Below, one piece after another: positions 1-11,067 of a stretch of DNA of 64,000 nt. A program made the position numbers and the translations under genes. Position 1 is the stretch's first letter. Each line of letters begins with the position of its first letter. The stretch is from Ignavibacteria bacterium (GTDB lineage: Bacteria; Bacteroidota; Ignavibacteria; Tepidaquicellales; Tepidaquicellaceae): positions 248,001 through 312,000 of the forward strand of contig JADJWZ010000002.1 of NCBI GenBank assembly GCA_016716125.1, in the 5' to 3' direction. A model generated the notes under the pieces. The model was not told where the DNA came from. It saw only the letters and a list, made by a program, of their open reading frames with translations, and did no database searches.

Positions 1-911
1 CCAAATGCTCTTGTATCTCACACGATAAGCTGCAACGATTATTGCAGATGGAGCAGAAATGGAATTTATTTTTAAAGCAAAAATATAGTCATCTGATCAG
101 CAAGAAATTTGATTTAAGTTACAATAAATCAAAAAGAAAAAAAACGTTCTTAATCGTTGACGACACAATACTTGCTAAGCCGTTTAGTAAAGAACTTGAA
201 TTATTATCTTGGGTTTATTCACCCAGCGACAAAAAATCTTTGCTTGGTCTAAATGCTGTATTTGTTATCTGGACTGACGGTAACACCCGTTTCCCAATTG
301 GCTTTCGCCTGATGAATAAAGATGACAAAAAATCCCGCATTGATCTGGCAATGGATATTTTGAAAGATGCTAAAAATTTTTACAAAGTAAATCCAGATTA
401 TGTTTTAATGGATTCTTTTTATCCGGCTGCAAAATTATTAAAACTGATTCGTAAATTCAGATGGCATTGGATCGCAAAAATAAAATCTAACCGTCTGATA
501 AATAATGTTCAAGTTAAAGATTTCTTTAGTTACAGATACGGAAATAAAACTGGTCAAATGTATCAGAAAAAAGTTAGAGTTAAAGTAAAAGTTACTAAAC
601 AAAATGATAATTACTGGGCAACTAGTGATATTAAATTAGAGTCTGCTATTATTAGAAAACTATATAAAAAACGACAAATAATTGAAGAGTTCTTTAAAAT
701 TCTAAAATCAGAGCTTAAGATTGAAGGTTGTCCATCTAGAACTAGAACAGCGCAAGTAAATCATATCTTTTTCGTTTTACTTGCTTTTTGTCAGCTTGAA
801 GAATTTAGAATCAAAAAAAACATTACAACAATTTACAAAATAAGATTAGTACTTTTTAATTGCATTATTCAAAAAAACCTAAAATGGAATTTAAAATCAA
901 ACAAGTTTTAG
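1..911 (+). CDS. IS4/IS701-like DDE transposase, 5' truncated by window edge
   Basis: The frame is open from the first bases of the window (…SHDKLQRLLQMEQ…), so the true start lies to the left. A TTG at 42 is in frame but is probably internal. Candidate DDE residues are the Asp in IVDDT, the Asp in VLMDSFY and the Glu in IIEEFFKIL, in the order and spacing expected of IS4-superfamily cut-and-paste transposases. The tail after the Glu (about 65 residues, including SRTRTAQVNHIFFVLLAFCQ) is the usual C-terminal end. It acts on the ends of its own element; the left inverted repeat is outside the window and I could not identify a right one after 911. The exact IS family is uncertain. No frameshift is visible. 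Confidence 0.85.
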   Translation, partial: KCSCISHDKLQRLLQMEQKWNLFLKQKYSHLISKKFDLSYNKSKRKKTFLIVDDTILAKPFSKELELLSWVYSPSDKKSLLGLNAVFVIWTDGNTRFPIGFRLMNKDDKKSRIDLAMDILKDAKNFYKVNPDYVLMDSFYPAAKLLKLIRKFRWHWIAKIKSNRLINNVQVKDFFSYRYGNKTGQMYQKKVRVKVKVTKQNDNYWATSDIKLESAIIRKLYKKRQIIEEFFKILKSELKIEGCPSRTRTAQVNHIFFVLLAFCQLEEFRIKKNITTIYKIRLVLFNCIIQKNLKWNLKSNKF

Positions 912-927
912 CTTTGCGTAACTTCAG

Positions 928-955
928 TTGATAATTGATAATTGATAATTTATAA
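928..955. repeat. Heptanucleotide tandem repeat (TTGATAA x3 + TTTATAA)
   Basis: Four 7-bp units follow the transposase stop by 16 bp. It is the shortest of the period-7 intergenic repeats in this window. The rest of 912-1234 is AT-rich with no gene I can support. Confidence 0.75.
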
Positions 956-1234
956 ACAGCAATCTTGTTATTGATGTTTTAAATAGTTTGTTTTACTTTG
1001 CATACAACCCACTAAAGAAACTAAATCTTTAAAATCAATCCAAGTTTATTGACCAGGTCTCTGCATAACAGGAATAGTTTTTTAAAATATTTAAATCAAT
1101 TCAAATTTTTTTATAAAACTAATTCCGGAGTTACCGTATAAAAAAATCAAATATTAAAACTTTAGAATTGAACAGTATAATTCTAATTATTATAGGTGTA
1201 AATTTTTTCTAAACTTACAAATTAAAAAATCATT

Positions 1235-3581
1235 ATAGCAAACAATGAAATTGGAAGAGACATACTTCCTATTCCTGAAAGAAAGCACGTAGGACTGACC
1301 ACTTATGATGCTAAAGACCCCGATACAAAATTTCCGCCAATTACAGAGATTCGTCCGCCGAAAGGTGCGCCGAATGTTCTTGTGGTATTACTTGATGACG
1401 TGGGATTTGCGGCTTCAGGTCCGTTCGGCGGTGTGATCGACACACCGACTGCAGATGAGCTCGCAAAGAATGGTTTGAGATATAACAGATTTCATACAAC
1501 TGCACTATGCTCTCCGACACGAGCTGCAATACTGACCGGAAGGAATCACCATTCAGTAGGTATGGGAGGTATAACAGAAATTGCAACTTCAGCTCCGGGA
1601 TATTGCTCAGTCATTCCAAAAGATAAAGCTCCGCTTGCATTGACATTAAAGTTAAACGGTTACTCAACTGCTCAATTCGGTAAATGCCACGAAGTTCCGG
1701 TCTGGCAGACAAGCCCTATGGGACCTTATGATCAATGGCCTACCGGCGGGGGAGGATTTGAATATTTTTACGGATTTATCGGCGGAGAAACAAATCAATG
1801 GTATCCTGCAATATATGACGGGACAACACCGGTCGAACCGGAAAAAACTCCTGAAGAAGGTTATCACTTTACTGATGATATGACTGACAAAGCGATTAAT
1901 TGGATACAGCAGCAAAAGTCATTAATGCCGGACAAACCGTTTTACGTATACTTTGCTCCCGGCGCTACTCACGCGCCTCATCATGTACCTAAAGAATACA
2001 TTGATAAATATAAAGGTAAGTTCAGCATGGGATGGGATAAAATCAGAGATGAAATTTTTGCAAAGCAGAAAAAGCTTGGCGTAATTCCGAAAGATGCTGT
2101 TCTTACAGAAAGACCGAAAGAGATCCCTGCATGGGATGAAATGCCTAAAGAGCTGATCCCGATACTAGAACGCGAAATGGAATGTTATGCCGGATTCTTA
2201 GATCACACAGATCACAATGTCGGCCGTTTGTTTGACTGTCTCAATAATCTTGAGATCATGGATGATACTCTCATTTATTATATTTTCGGAGATAACGGCG
2301 CATCGGCAGAAGGCACGCTGAACGGATGTTTTAATGAAATGTCAACATTAAATGGTATGGCCGGAATCGAAACTCCTGATTTTCTTATGTCGAAAATTGA
2401 CGAATTCGGAGGACCTGACGCTTATAACCATTATGCAGTCGGCTGGGCATGGGCAATGGATACGCCATATCAATGGACAAAGCAGGTTGCTTCACACTTT
2501 GGAGGTACGCGTAACGGAACAATCATACACTGGCCAAATGGAATTAAATCAAAAGGTGATATTCGTTCTCAGTTTCATCATGTGATTGATATTGCGCCAA
2601 CCGTTCTTGAAGCTGCGGGAATTCCACATCCGACTGTAGTTAATAGTATTCAGCAATCTCCTTTAGAAGGATACAGCATGTTCTACTCATTTAACGACGC
2701 CAAAGCGGCTGATACACATGAGACGCAATATTTTGAAATGTTCTGTAACCGTGGAATTTATCATAAGGGCTGGACTGCTGTCACGCGTCACGGGACACCG
2801 TGGTTAGGAGCGAACAAAAATGTGTTTGATGATGATGTATGGGAGCTTTATGATACTAATACAGACTGGACGCAGTCAAAAGACCTTTCGAAAGAAATGC
2901 CCGAGAAGCTTCATGAAATGCAGCGTTTATTTTTAATTGAAGCCGCAAAATATAATGTACTGCCTTTAGACGACAGGTCGTTTGAGAGATTCAACCTGAT
3001 CTTAGGAAGACCTCAGTTAATAAAAGGAAAACTCAAATGCTTTTCGGCGGAATGGAAGACTTAGAAAATTCTGTTATAAATGTAAAAAATAAATCCATTT
3101 CGATAACTGCAGAGATAGAAGTACCTGAATCAGGCGCTAACGGTGTAATCGTCGCCCAGGGAGGGAGTGTTAACGGATGGAGCTTATATGCTTTAGATGG
3201 TAAACTTAAATATTGTTATAACTTTTTTGGAGTAGAATTATTCTTCGTTGAATCAAAAAGCGATATCCCTTCAGGCAAGCATCAGGTAAGAAATGGAATT
3301 CAAATATGACGGCGGACTTGCAAAAGGCGGTGATGTTACGCTTTACTTGGACGGAAAAAATCGGAGAAGGTCGCAGAGAAAGACAGTGCCAATGGCTTTT
3401 CCGGTGACGAGACCTGTGACGTTAGGTCAGAAGGCGGTTCAACTGTTTCTCCTGATTACGGTCCGACAGGTAACAAATTTTCGGTAAAGTAAATGCTGGG
3501 GAGATGGACCTCGAAGGTGATGATCATGATCATTTGATTTCACCAGAAGAGAGATTTAAAGTTGCGATGGCGAAACAGTAA
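1235..3581 (+). pseudogene. Arylsulfatase (sulfatase family), multiply frameshifted
   Basis: A family S1-type sulfatase that would hydrolyse sulfate esters. Visible are the metal-binding LLDD near the start, the formylglycine motif CSPTR (within ALCSPTRAAILTGR) and GDNGASAEG. The main open frame ends at 3064. Homology continues in other frames: LFGGMEDLENSV from 3037, KYDGGLAKGG from about 3300, and finally DDHDHLISPEERFKVAMAKQ to the stop at 3579-3581. That requires at least three frameshifts (about 3030, 3290 and 3350-3480). At the 5' end the conserved N-terminus (GRDILPIPERKHVGLTTYDA) is in frame back to about 1226 without ATG, GTG or TTG. ATA at 1235 sits where the initiator Met would be expected, and a GTG at 1382 is too far inside. 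No sulfatase-maturation enzyme is nearby. It is either a decayed gene or a site of indel errors. Confidence 0.85.
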
Positions 3582-3639
3582 GTGCATAATTGGACTTTTG
3601 ATTCCCGTTTTAAATTTTGGATCAATAAGCTATTCATTT

Positions 3640-3672
3640 CCCTTCTCAAACCACGGTTTGGGAAGGGTTTTT
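3640..3672 (+). terminator. Rho-independent terminator after the sulfatase
   Basis: An inverted repeat CCCTTCTCAAACC / GGTTTGGGAAGGG (one G-T pair) is followed by five T. It lies 58 bp after the sulfatase stop and 57 bp before the MATE start. A second hairpin, CCTAGTTC / GAACTAGG, follows at about 3681-3710. Confidence 0.7.
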
Positions 3673-3728
3673 GATTTCCCCTAGTTCACAATCTACATTG
3701 GGAACTAGGTCAAGAAAATAAAAAATTT

Positions 3729-5165
3729 ATGTCCGAAAATGAACACATGACTTCAAATTCTGAAAAGGACGCTCACCAAAAAAATCCTTTCTGGAATGAT
3801 CTGAAAAATGCAGTCAAAGGAACGGATTCTGATTATACAAAAATAAATATCAACAGAGCTGTATTTCTTTTAGCTGTTCCGATGATACTTGAGCTTGTAA
3901 TGGAATCCACCTTTGCTGTTGTGGATATTTATTTTGTAGGAAAGATCGGAGCATCCGCCGTAGCTACTGTCGGACTTACGGAGACTTTTATGTTTCTTCT
4001 GTATTCGATATCAATGGGATTTGCAACTGCGGTAACGGCAATAGTTTCAAGAAGGATTGGTGAGAAAAAATATGAAGAAGCAGGTTCTGCTGCTATTCAG
4101 TCAATAATAATCGGCATTACAGCGTCCATTCCTTTTCAATAGCCGGAATATTTTTCTCAAAGGAACTGCTGGGTCTGATGGGAGCTGATCAGTGGACTAT
4201 CGATCACGGTTACAAATACACGCAGTGGATGCTTGGCGGAAATGCTGTGATAATGCTGCTCTATATAATTAACGCAGTATTCCGCGGAGCGGGTGACGCT
4301 GCAATTGCAATGCGCGTATTATGGATATCAAACATCATAAATATTTTTTTAGACCCGCTGCTTATATTCGGCTGGGGATTCATTCCCGCATACGGAATTG
4401 AAGGAGCCGCTATCGCGACTAATATCGGAAGAGGAATCGGTGTTATAATCCAAATATACGTTTATTCAAAGGCGGCAAACATATCCGGGCGAAGCTTAAT
4501 CAGATTCGTCTGAACGTTAAAGTTATGCTTAACTTACTCCGGACATCTGTCGGCGGTATCGGGCAGATGTTTGTCGGAATGGCTTCATGGATTTTTCTTA
4601 TGAGGATAATGGCTGATATCAGCAGCGAAGCAGTTGCAGGCGCTACTATCACTGTGAGAATAATGTTGTTTTCCATCATGCCTGCATGGGGATTGTCGAA
4701 TGCCGCCGCTACTTTAGTCGGACAGAATCTCGGAGCGGGTTTTCCGGACAGAGCTGAAGCGGCTGTGTGGAAGACAGGATTTTTTAATATGCTCTTCCTG
4801 ATTATAATTTCAGTCATCTACTTTTTTCTTTAATGAATCTTTAATGAGAATTTTTCACTGATGATAAAACAGTAATTGATATCGGGGCGGAATGGCTGCA
4901 GATACTTTCATATTCTTTCTTTGTATACGGCTGGTGGATGGTGGCTGTGCAGGCGTTCAACGGAGCAGGAGATACGAAAACTCCGACCTTGATAAATCTC
5001 GTTTTCTTCTGGCTGATACAAATTCCGCTATCATACTTCCTCGCAGTTTATCTCGGCTGGCAGTATTCGGGAGTATTCTGGGGAGTATTCATTTCAGAAA
5101 CATCAGTCGGATTATTTACTGTATGGCTTTTTACAAGAGGTAAATGGAAAAATGTAAAGGTCTGA
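3729..5165 (+). pseudogene. MATE family efflux transporter, frameshifted
   Basis: A multidrug and toxin extrusion transporter of the inner membrane (cation-coupled antiport, about 12 membrane helices). Four successive frames together make one protein of about 475 residues: 3729-4142 (VPMILELVMESTFAVVDIYF, first helices), about 4137-4513 (NAVFRGAGDAAIAMRV), 4525-4833 (GLSNAAATLVGQNLGAG) and 4840-5165 (VQAFNGAGDTKTPT). Frameshifts lie near 4135, 4490 and 4830. The two NAVFRGAGD / VQAFNGAGDT motifs are the duplicated MATE signature of the two bundles. The start ATG at 3729 is preceded by terminator-like hairpins. The order of the pieces is intact, so the lesions are small indels, not a rearrangement. 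Confidence 0.85.
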
Positions 5166-5189
5166 GAAATCCAATCAGAATATATTTCA

Positions 5190-5221
5190 CCGCGGTTGAT
5201 GTTGCTCCATCCGCCAACCGC
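5190..5221. repeat. Palindromic repeat, GCGGTTGGTG family, diverged copy
   Basis: A copy of the hairpin repeated at 5571, 5793 and 5891, with changes in both arms (GCGGTTGATG and GCCAACCGC). It lies between the MATE remnant and the brnT-like gene. Confidence 0.7.
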
Positions 5222-5249
5222 AGACCTTTGTGAACGGAGCTTTTCAACT

Positions 5250-5510
5250 TTATTTTTTACTCATATCTCTTGCGAAGATTATTCTGATTTTGTTCTTTCT
5301 GATCGTGAATATTATCGTTAGAAGTCTTTGCTTTGACTCGCCGAACATCTGAAATCTTTCTTCATTCAGATAAGCTGTTCTTAACACAATGAACGGATGA
5401 CTATTGAAAACTTCTTCCGCTTCTTTATCGCTGACACTGTGTTTAAGGAAATTCTTTTGCTTATTTCCTTCATCCCATTCAAATCCTTCTATGTCATTTA
5501 TCTCAATCAT
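5250..5510 (-). CDS. BrnT family (DUF497) toxin-like protein, no BrnA partner seen
   Basis: About 86 residues. Near the N-terminus it has the DUF497 signature FEWDEGNKQKNFLKHSVS, then a conserved EEVF, and it ends IRIIFARDMSKK. BrnT proteins are RNase E/RelE-like ribonuclease toxins normally followed by the antitoxin BrnA. Here the frame stops just after the point where family members usually have further residues. Downstream on the minus strand (below 5250) there is only the palindromic repeat and the MATE remnant, with no BrnA. The ATG at 5510 is preferred over an in-frame TTG at 5522 because the family begins shortly before FEWDE. It may be an orphan or slightly truncated toxin. Confidence 0.7.
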   Translation of the reverse strand: MIEINDIEGFEWDEGNKQKNFLKHSVSDKEAEEVFNSHPFIVLRTAYLNEERFQMFGESKQRLLTIIFTIRKNKIRIIFARDMSKK

Positions 5511-5570
5511 AGTATATGTCAAAAATATACATTTCTTTTTATAAAGTAAAGACTTTTTTTATATTTATCG

Positions 5571-5923
5571 CCGCGGTTGGTGTTGCTCCACCCACCAACC
5601 GCTCATAAATAGTTTTAATAAAATCTGATTTCAAAATTTATTTATAGAAGGAATCATGTCGAAGCCGTTATAAATTTCATAAGTCAATTAAAATACAGCC
5701 AGTTTCAAATTTTCACAAACCGCGTTTTTTTATATTTGACACATCGGATGATTATGTATATTTTTAACAGGAAAATAATTCAGATCGACTCGCCGCGGTT
5801 GGTGTTGCTCCATCCACCAACCGCTCTAAAGAAATTAAAGGAAAGATTTAACCGAAAAATAAATCCGGGAGTGATCTGAATTACATTTCGCCGCGGTTGG
5901 TGTTGCTCCATCCACCAACCGCT
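5571..5923. repeat. Three palindromic repeats (GCGGTTGGTG / CACCAACCGC)
   Basis: Copies lie at 5571-5603, 5793-5824 and 5891-5923. Each is a 10-bp perfect stem GCGGTTGGTG / CACCAACCGC around a 10-nt loop TTGCTCCAYC, with conserved CCGC before and TC after. Together with the copy at 5190 they occupy the otherwise gene-free stretch 5522-6050. All four are in the same orientation. They resemble REP elements but lack the GTAG tag of the family near the RAYT. Confidence 0.85.
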
Positions 5924-6050
5924 CGAAATAAAATTAAAGACAGATTCAACAGGAAAAATATATTGCAGATGATCTGAGATATATTCAGAATGTTTTATAT
6001 ATAATAAGGTGTAATTATATTTACATAAATAATCAGTTAAAACTTAAATA

Positions 6051-8174
6051 ATGATAAATTTCTTCAAACTATTTTCAATAACGCTTTTACTTTCGGCATT
6101 TAATGTAAGCAATTCATTCGCTCAGTCCATCTGGCAGTGGCAGGAGCCGCAGCCGACGGGGAATTTTATGTGGGCATTGGATTTTATTGATGAGAATACA
6201 GGGTATGCAGCCGGTGATGTCGGGACGGTGATGAAAACAACCAACGGAGGATCAGGCTGGGAAGTAAAGATTGTGGATCCAAACTTCAGAGTTTACGGAA
6301 TGTATTTTTATGATGCTGACTTTGGGTTTTTATCAGGAACTGACAATGGAAAATTATACAGGACAACTAACGGAGGAGACAATTGGCAGAATGTTTTAAC
6401 GGCTGGAGTAACTGCAATGTGGGATATTAATTTTCCAACAAGACATACAGGTTATGCAGTCGGTCTAAGCGGAAGGATTTATAAATCAACTGACTCGGGA
6501 TTGAACTGGACACAGCAAAGCAAATACAAGTCTTTTTATTGTGTGGATTTTCTTGATTCACTTAACGGCGTTATAGGCGGCGGAAGCATATGTTTCAAAA
6601 ACTACCAACGGCGGAATGAACTGGGTAAATCAGAATCTTACTTTCACAGATCCATTTACTCAGGTAACTAGTTTTAATTATATTGATCAATCAACTATTT
6701 ACGGATTAACTACAGGTAAAGCTGAATTTTTAAAAACGACTAACGGAGGTATTAGCTGGTTTGATTCCAATAAATTATCCAGACTTAAATGATATACCGA
6801 GAAAATGTCTTTTAACGGATCTGAATAATGGAAATATAGCAACTGATTACGGATTATATCAAGCACAACAAATGCAGGAACAACCTGGACAATAGACTCG
6901 AGTTTCAAGCCTACATACTATCAAATTGGAGTGCTATTTAATGTAAAAGAGTAAACGAACAAATAGCTTACGTCAGCGGCTCAGGCGGCAGAGTAATAAA
7001 GAGTACAAATGCAGGGGTGAACTGGTTTACGACAACCGGCGGCAGATATAATTACAACTCTAATTATTTTGTAAATCAAAGTACGGGATTTACGGCAGGT
7101 AATGATGGAAAGATTCTTAAAACAACTAATGCAGGGTTAAACTGGATTGAAAAGCAAAGTAATACAATTCAGAATTTGAATGAAGTAATTTTTGTGGATG
7201 AAAACAATGGATTTATATGCGGAGATACGGGGACAGTGCTGAAGACGACGGATGGCGGTGAGAGCTGGGTCTCAATTAATCCGGGAGTTTCCTTTAATTT
7301 ATGGAGTATAGATTTTTCAGATTTAAATACAGGATTTTGTGTAGGAAAATTTAATCAAATACTTAAAACAACTAATGGCGGAAATAACTGGAGCGCAACA
7401 ACCATAATGCCTTATGATGAACTATTTGCAATAAAGATGTATAATTCTGAAATTGCTTATATATCATCAGAAATAAGAGCATATAAAACAACAAATGGCG
7501 GACTTAACTGGATTACATTAGTTTCAGGCGGATTTGATTTATCTTTGCCGGATTCAATAACATGCTATACATCGTTTGGCGGCGGAAATATATATGCAAC
7601 AAAAAACGGAGGAATAAACTGGATGATTCAAAATTCAGGAGTTATAGAAAATCTAAATACAATTTACTTCATTGATCCGAACAACGGCTTTTCAGCAGGA
7701 GATGGCGGTTCTGTAACACGGACTACAAACGGCGGAACGACATGGGTTCCTCAGACAAGACTAACCAACAATAATTTAAAATCAGTATTCTTTACTGATG
7801 CTCAAAATGGATTTATAACAGGAGACTTCGGAACGCTTATCAAAACTACCAACGGAGGATTGGTTTTTATTTCTACTAACTCAGAAAATATACCTGAAAA
7901 TTTCACTCTATATCAAAATTATCCAAATCCTTTTAACTCATCCACAGTCATCAAATATGATATTAGAAATCAAGGGAATGTTGAACTAAAGCTTTACGAC
8001 ATTACGGGAAAATTAATCTACACGCTTGTTCAGGAAATTCAGGGACGGGGTAGTTACAGTGTTCTATTTTCTCCGGAAAGTAATGAAGTGCAGTTACAGT
8101 CAGGGGTTTATTTTTATACATTAAAGTTTGATTCAAAAAATATATTAACCAAAAAATTACTTTATATAAAATAA
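6051..8174 (+). pseudogene. YCF48/BNR-repeat protein with T9SS sorting domain, frameshifted
   Basis: A secreted beta-propeller protein. An N-terminal signal peptide (hydrophobic to NSFAQS) is followed by many repeats of the type G.V.KTTNGG..W seen in YCF48-like photosystem-assembly-factor domains. The C-terminus carries a T9SS type A sorting domain beginning LYQNYPNPFNSSTVIKYD. The first frame (6051-6671) and the last (7017-8174, open back to about 6957) are joined by good repeats in other frames: SKTTNGGMNWVNQ at about 6597, FLKTTNGGISWFDS at about 6730 and TTNAGTTWTIDS at about 6862. Frameshifts are therefore near 6590, 6785, 6865 and 6950. Function is unknown; homologues are cell-surface or secreted. 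The intact signal and sorting ends suggest recent damage or sequence error. Confidence 0.8.
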
Positions 8175-8183
8175 AAATTAATT

Positions 8184-10053
8184 ATGAAAAAATTAATAAT
8201 GTTTTTAGTTGTTATTGCTATATGTAAAACAACTAATGGTCAAATTACAAATGACTATCCGTTTAGAACTTATCTGGATTCTGTTAATAATTTATACATA
8301 ACAGGATACCTTAAAAATAATAATAAAAATAATATAAGTTATCAGAAATACAACTTGGATGGAAACTCATTAATAAATGAAATTTATCAGAACCCAGTTG
8401 GCAATGACAGAGGAATGGATCTTGCAATTGACGGACATGGTAATGCTTACATTACCGGATATATTTTTAATAACATTACACAAAGCAATGATATAATTGT
8501 TTTGAAATTTAATTCTACAGGAACTTTGAGTTGGGCAAAAATCTATCATAATCCCGGTGACGATAAAGGTTTTGGAATAGATGTTTATTTTGATTCGGAA
8601 TTATTGGAAGGAATTTACATAACAGGTTATAAAACTGTAAATGATCAAAAATCAATTTTTGTCAGTAAGCTAGATAATTTTGGCAAAATCAACTGGCAGC
8701 GCGATACTGCATTATATGGAAAGTATGATATCGCAACTGATATATTTGTCGATGCCGGATATGTCTATACCTGCGGGTATTCTTATCAGGGACCGGTCTT
8801 TGGTGATGATATTTTCTTTATAACGTTAAGTAAATATGACGGCTTCATCGGAACGAATGACATTCTTCTTCACAACATAGCGGGAAGTCATGAAAGGCCG
8901 ACTGCGTTTACTGTTGTGAATACTTCAAGAAATTATCTGTCAAAATCCAGAAGTTCTGTGACTTCAATATCGGATAATTTTTCACAGACGACAATTACGC
9001 CGTCAATGTTCCTGACAGTATTTTATGACGAGGATCTGAATAATAAGGTTAATGAAAAATGGAGAAGATATTATTATAACAGAGGACTTAATGACAGGAA
9101 TGTTCCGACAGCAATAACATCAGACAGTCTTCAGAATATTTATGTAACCGGATATACAAGAAGCTTAACACCGGGAAATGATCTGGACTTTGTTACAACG
9201 AAATATAAATTTCAGGACGGAAGCAACGGCTGGAGCGGCAGAGGCGTTAAATATTATAATAATGATGCAATGCCTTCATCGCAGTATAACGACAGAGCTT
9301 CGACGATAAAACTTTCAAAGAACGGTTACATACATGTAGCGGGAATGAGCGATGCATCGCCATACGGCTATTCCATAGTATGTTATAAGCAGGAAACAAC
9401 AATCGGTATCCCGGTTCAGCAATGGGCAAGGTCTTTCATTCCGGATTTTCAAGAGCACGGCAATGTACCGGGATCACAGATGCAGCGCTGGGCGAATATA
9501 GAAGTGGACAGTTACGGGAATCCGATTCTGATAGCTATGCAATGGGACGAAAACGGCGCAGAGTGGAAAGCGAGAAAGTATGACACGGACGGGAATATAA
9601 TTTATACGATTAGTGAAGATGATAACAATATTAATTCAGATCAGTCTATGCTTTCTTTTGAGACCCGGAAAAGCACCGGAGACTCAAACGGGGGACAAAA
9701 AATTAAATCTGATGATAATTCAAATTCGAAATTGCAAATGAAAATTTCGAATAAGAGTATTCTTGGAAATGAAGCAACAGATACAAAACTATTTCCAGAA
9801 CAAACCAAATCCTTTCAATCCCTCAACAGAAATTTCATATAACGTTTCAAAGGAAGCATTTATTACTATAAAGATCTACAACCTGCTCGGACAGGAAGCG
9901 GCGTCACTTGTGAATGAGATGAAGCATTCCGGAATGTATAAAGTTACATTCGACGGGTCTGCACTTTCGAGCGGGATGTATTTTTATAAATTATTTGTGA
10001 ACGGCGCGGCGGTGAAAACAAATGGCACGAAACGTATGCTGTTGATGAAGTAA
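8184..10053 (+). CDS. SBBP-repeat beta-propeller protein with T9SS sorting domain (one frameshift)
   Basis: Starts 9 bp after the preceding gene. A signal peptide of about 19 residues (to NGQ) leads into SBBP-like repeats (DGHGNAYITGY, DSLQNIYVTGYTR, SKNGYIHVAGMSD) typical of predicted secreted beta-propellers. The long frame ends at 9842 in residues that do not fit. The overlapping frame from about 9763 to 10053 supplies the sorting domain (NKPNPFNPSTEISYN … LSSGMYFYKLF … KRMLLMK). One frameshift at about 9765-9795 restores a single protein of about 620 residues. The T9SS domain would be cleaved after outer-membrane export. A strong terminator follows at 10073. The ligand is unknown. Confidence 0.8.
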
Positions 10054-10072
10054 GGAATTGAATATTGATTAT

Positions 10073-10108
10073 AAAAAATCCGGTCCGCGAAAGTTGTCCG
10101 GATTTTTT
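10073..10108 (+). terminator. Rho-independent terminator
   Basis: A perfect 11-bp stem, AAAAAATCCGG / CCGGATTTTTT, with a 14-nt loop, 19 bp after the SBBP protein stop. The A and T runs on both sides would let it act in both directions. Confidence 0.85.
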
Positions 10109-10131
10109 ATTTCGGGCAAAAAAAAAATATC

Positions 10132-10459
10132 GTAGCCGCAGGCTTTAGCCTGCGGGAAATAAAAGAGTAAATTAATTAAAATTGCAATAGAGATTTATTA
10201 AATATTTTATGCTCCGGGATAAATAATTTATAAAAATATTTTCCGCAACCTAAAGGTTGCGGCTACGAGCTTAAATTATTGATCCAGGATAATTAATTTA
10301 TAAAATATTTTCCGCAACCTAAAGGTTGCGGCTACGAGCTTAAATGGTGATTCAGGATAATTAAATTATAAAAATATTTTCCGCAACCTAAATGTTGCGG
10401 CAATTGAAATCTAAATATAGCCGAAATAACCGATAGTAGCCGCAGGCTTTAGCCTGCGG
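10132..10459. repeat. Cluster of five REP hairpins upstream of the RAYT gene
   Basis: Copies are at 10132-10155 (+), 10243-10266 (-), 10312-10335 (-), 10381-10400 (-, degenerate) and 10436-10459 (+). Plus copies are GTAG followed by the stem CCGCAGGC / GCCTGCGG with loop TTTA. Minus copies read in the same sense have GTAG and the stem CCGCAACC / GGTTGCGG with the same loop. The two stem types differ by paired changes that keep base pairing. The three minus copies are spaced exactly 69 bp apart, as a tandem repeat that includes the AT-rich spacer. Confidence 0.9.
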
Positions 10460-10501
10460 AAATATTCAAAAAGAATTAAAGGAAAATTAAAGGAGAATAA
10501 C

Positions 10502-11001
10502 ATGAGAAACATTCGTGAAAAGAAACATCGGTTGGAAAAAAATTTTATACCGGTGAAAAAATTGTATCATTCACAATGTGCATTAAGAACATGGAAAAGA
10601 TTTTTATAAACGATTATATTTTTTTGATATTCCGGGATATGCTGACAGAAGCAATAGATAAGGGCGATTGTGAAGCGGTAATTTATTTATTTATGCCCGA
10701 TCATCTTCATTTAGTCCTGCAGGGAATGAATAAAGATTCAGATGTAATTAAGTCAGCGGATCTGTTCAAGCAAAAAACCGGCTATTGGTTCGGTCAGAAT
10801 ATGGGCTGTTCAAAATGGCAAAAGGATTATTATGACCACATTATCAGAAATAATGAAGATCTCATAACACACATTTATTATATTTTAAATAATCCGGTAA
10901 GAGCCGGGTTAACGGATGAGTGGAAGAAATATAAATTAAAGGGGTCGACGGTTTATAATTTTGATGAATGGAGTAGTTTAAAAAATATAGAGCTTGAATG
11001 A
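10502..11001 (+). CDS. REP-associated tyrosine transposase (RAYT, IS200/IS605-like Y1 family), one frameshift
   Basis: A Y1 HUH transposase: metal-binding HUH in MPDHLHLVLQ, and a candidate catalytic Tyr in WQKDYYDHIIRNNEDL, the usual RAYT arrangement. The first 13-14 codons from ATG 10502 (MRNIREKKHRLEKN) are in a different frame from the rest. FYTGEKIVSFTMCIKN joins on at the A7/T4 run near 10536-10546, so one missing base restores a protein of about 167 residues. RAYTs bind and nick REP hairpins that have a 5' GTAG. Five such hairpins lie directly upstream and more at 14899 and 15382, so this is their likely processing enzyme. It is a host-domesticated single-copy gene type, not a self-mobilising IS. 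Confidence 0.85.
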
Positions 11002-11067
11002 TTTTTAAAATGTTTCCGCAGGTTTTAACGAGTGCGGCGACCACCTCCTAACTCCTCTTTTGCATGG

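Noticed and set aside
1341..1915. Minus-strand open frames opposite the sulfatase
   Set aside because: The plus strand encodes clear sulfatase motifs; these are antisense shadows.
6051..8174. Programmed ribosomal frameshifting in the YCF48-repeat gene
   Set aside because: At least four shifts at unrelated sequences are needed, which is not compatible with a programmed site; decay or error is simpler.
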